The notes under the pieces are model-generated. The model searched no databases. It was not told the origin of the DNA and saw only the letters and a list, made by a program, of their open reading frames with translations. Shown piece by piece: positions 6,434-8,508 of a DNA stretch of 8,508 nucleotides; within the stretch, counting starts at the first letter, position 1; each line of letters begins with the position of its first letter. The translations under genes and the position numbers were made by a program. The DNA comes from Flectobacillus sp. Lineage in GTDB: Bacteria > Bacteroidota > Bacteroidia > Cytophagales > Spirosomataceae. The DNA is taken from contig JARXAV010000136.1 in assembly GCA_029865665.1 (NCBI GenBank), positions 1-8,508 of the forward strand, read 5' to 3'.

Positions 6434-8508
6434 ATGAATATTCGTTTTATCATTTTATACGCATTTATATGTCTTCTTGTTTCTATTTCGACGATAGCAC
6501 AAGACCAACAGGTCGTTACAGCTTTGTCTTCTCCAAAAGGGGTTTATTTGACCTTAGATGCTCGCTTTTTAAGTGCTAAAAATATCGGAACGACATTTGT
6601 TGTGAAGAGAAAAAAGCCTACAGAAGAAAGTTTTAAGACCATCGGACAAATGCAACTGGTCAAGTCTTATGACGAGTTCCAGAAAACAGTAGGTGTTCAA
6701 GAGGTAAAAGAATTTGATACGATGAAAGGCTTTACTACCCCTGCTCAAACGATGGCCTACCTAAACAGTAAGCCTACGTATAAGGATGTAGAACTTTTGG
6801 GAGAATTAAAACTAGCCTTTAAGCAAGCCTTAGGCTTTGCTTTTTTGGATAATACAGCTCAAAAAAATGAATTGTACACGTATCGTATTACTGAAAAAAA
6901 CGATGCTAAAACCGAGACGCAGGTTGGTGAAATTGGGATGTTTTATTATCCCCAAAATGCGTTATTGAAAGAGGTAAAGCCTCAATTAGCTAAAATCATT
7001 GGTGCTGATTCTTCGGTTACTTTTGAATGGAAACTGAACTTCCCTGCTTTTGATGACAATACTGCTGAACAAAGCCGAGTAGCTGGTCAGCTTGAAGAGG
7101 TATTTACACATATTTCCGATGTCGTTTCTCAAAAAGCAGACGAAGAGTCGTATAATAAAGTAAAGGTTATTTATATCAATAACCCTAAAGTGTTGATTAC
7201 CAATCCTGTTGATGATTTTAATACACGTTTTTTAATCTATTATCGGAAGAATGGCAATGTGAAATGGAATTTTTTAGAAAAAAAACTAGCCTATACTGAT
7301 TCACTTGGTAATAAGTTGCTTTCTGCTAGGGTTGCAGGCAAATTGGATGATTTAGTCGAAACCATGATAATTCCCGAAGACTATGTGAATAACCTAGGAG
7401 ATACCTCCGCAATTGCCCGTGGTGTGGTAGCTCATAATGGTACAATTGAATTGATTTATGGTGTTAGTGCTACGGATTCAACGAATGCAATTATCTTAAA
7501 TTGGAAGAAATTATCAGATAAACCGTATTATGCAGGTATCGAAATTGCCAAAAGTTGGGGTGATGAAACCGCAAAAGTAATTCAAGTATTGCCTGTTACT
7601 GCCAGTAAGTTTGTCGATACAGAGGTATATCCTGCGGGTCGAATGTTTACCTATTTTGTGCGTCCTGTCTTTATCCCATTTCAAAGTCTAGAGCAAGATG
7701 TCCCTGCTTCGGCGGTGATGACCTGTGGTAAATTTACCAGACCAACGCCCCCTTTTAATTTGAAAGTGGTTTCGGAAGGGAAATTTGCTAAGTTATCATG
7801 GGAAGTAGCCGACGAAAAAGCAATTTTTAGTTATATAGTCTATCGAGGGACTAGTCCTCAAAAAATGAAACCTATTCGTTCAGCTGTTAAAACACAACAG
7901 TATATTGATAGTACCGATTATCTTTCGGCTCGTTTAACCTATTATTATAGTGTTATGGCCATGAATGTCACACAAGATACCAGTGCTTATGCTCCTTATG
8001 TGTCGTATGTACCTGTCAAAAAAGAGGAGGTACAGTCGCCCCCTTTACTAAGTTATGAAATCCTAAATAATCAGGCTGTATTAAGTTGGAATGATGTTAA
8101 ACTTAACGATGATTTTATTCAAGGATACATACTTGAAAGAAAGAAAAAGGGAGATGCTACTTTCAAAACAATTCACCAAGGTATTATAACAGATGCAAAC
8201 TATATTGATGCAAGTTTTGAACGAGGAAAGGAATACCTCTATCGAATCGCCTCGGTTACGCTAAGGGGAGATACTGCTGAATTCTCGCCAGCAGTGACCG
8301 TAAGTGCCGAACTTGTACGAAACGAATTGATGAATATTAGCGACATCAAACTAATTAATTTATCCAAATCTATCCAAGTATCGTGGCCTTCTGTAGAAAC
8401 CGAAGAGGTGACGGGTTATAAAATATATCGCAAATTGCCTACAGAGCCTGAGTTTAAATTACTTGCCAAGCTTCCTAATGGGAACTTCAGTTATGAAGAT
8501 AAACAGGT
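6434..8508 (+). CDS. Secreted multi-domain fibronectin type III-like repeat protein (3' partial)
   Basis: The frame begins at ATG 6434 and stays open for 691 codons to the window edge. The start is supported by a signal peptide: MNIR, then a hydrophobic core (FIILYAFICLLVSIS) and a likely cut after TIA (A22|Q23). No Shine-Dalgarno sequence precedes it, as is common in Bacteroidota. Residues 23-336 are β-rich and not firmly assigned. FN3-like units follow at about 337-435 (LNWKKL ... YFVRPVF), 437-530 (AKLSWEV ... YIVYRG ... YYYSVMAMN), 536-630 (AVLSWNDV ... GYILERK ... YLYRIASV) and from 632 (IQVSWPSV ... GYKIYRK) into the edge. Each of the last three shows the SW, GY/SY-x-[IV] and Y-x-[VI/Y] strand marks. 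The role is likely extracellular scaffold or binding; no enzyme motif is seen. It starts 73 bp after the lectin gene on the same strand, so an operon is plausible. Whether it ends in a type IX sorting domain cannot be seen. Confidence 0.9.
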   Translation, partial: MNIRFIILYAFICLLVSISTIAQDQQVVTALSSPKGVYLTLDARFLSAKNIGTTFVVKRKKPTEESFKTIGQMQLVKSYDEFQKTVGVQEVKEFDTMKGFTTPAQTMAYLNSKPTYKDVELLGELKLAFKQALGFAFLDNTAQKNELYTYRITEKNDAKTETQVGEIGMFYYPQNALLKEVKPQLAKIIGADSSVTFEWKLNFPAFDDNTAEQSRVAGQLEEVFTHISDVVSQKADEESYNKVKVIYINNPKVLITNPVDDFNTRFLIYYRKNGNVKWNFLEKKLAYTDSLGNKLLSARVAGKLDDLVETMIIPEDYVNNLGDTSAIARGVVAHNGTIELIYGVSATDSTNAIILNWKKLSDKPYYAGIEIAKSWGDETAKVIQVLPVTASKFVDTEVYPAGRMFTYFVRPVFIPFQSLEQDVPASAVMTCGKFTRPTPPFNLKVVSEGKFAKLSWEVADEKAIFSYIVYRGTSPQKMKPIRSAVKTQQYIDSTDYLSARLTYYYSVMAMNVTQDTSAYAPYVSYVPVKKEEVQSPPLLSYEILNNQAVLSWNDVKLNDDFIQGYILERKKKGDATFKTIHQGIITDANYIDASFERGKEYLYRIASVTLRGDTAEFSPAVTVSAELVRNELMNISDIKLINLSKSIQVSWPSVETEEVTGYKIYRKLPTEPEFKLLAKLPNGNFSYEDKQ

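Overview
The window looks like a piece of a Bacteroidota (Bacteroidetes) chromosome. The evidence is A+T-leaning coding DNA, a very large modular surface-type protein with carboxypeptidase-regulatory-like β-sandwiches, and a following gene whose signal peptide ends in a TIA|Q-type site before a chain of fibronectin type III-like domains. No Shine-Dalgarno sequence is visible before that gene, which is usual in this phylum. Genus and class cannot be fixed from the sequence alone.

Layout: (1) nt 1-6360, + strand: one continuous reading frame of more than 2100 codons, already open at the left edge, so its true N-terminus is outside the window. Protein numbering here takes the codon at nt 7 as residue 1. 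In order it contains an unassigned β-rich segment; three carboxypeptidase-regulatory-like domains (about 151-222, 236-324, 497-595); a long β-rich body interrupted by a short helical insert (770-818) and a long charged coiled coil (1079-1238); further amphipathic β-strand regions; two cysteine-rich patches (1542-1633 and 1776-1821); an Asn linker; and two tandem bulb-type (GNA/monocot mannose-binding) lectin domains at the C-terminus with six QxDxNxVxY-type motifs. (2) nt 6361-6433: a 73-bp spacer with a perfect 11-bp stem-loop. (3) nt 6434-8508, + strand: a secreted FN3-repeat protein, complete at its start and cut by the right edge.

The two genes are co-directional and close, and both appear to encode large extracytoplasmic proteins made of β-sandwich modules. 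A shared role at the cell surface or in secretion, such as glycan binding, adhesion or contact with other cells, is a reasonable inference, but no enzyme or known system marker is visible. I see no RNA genes, mobile elements, CRISPR arrays or attachment sites. The main candidate for something undescribed is the giant lectin-tipped protein together with its FN3 neighbour.
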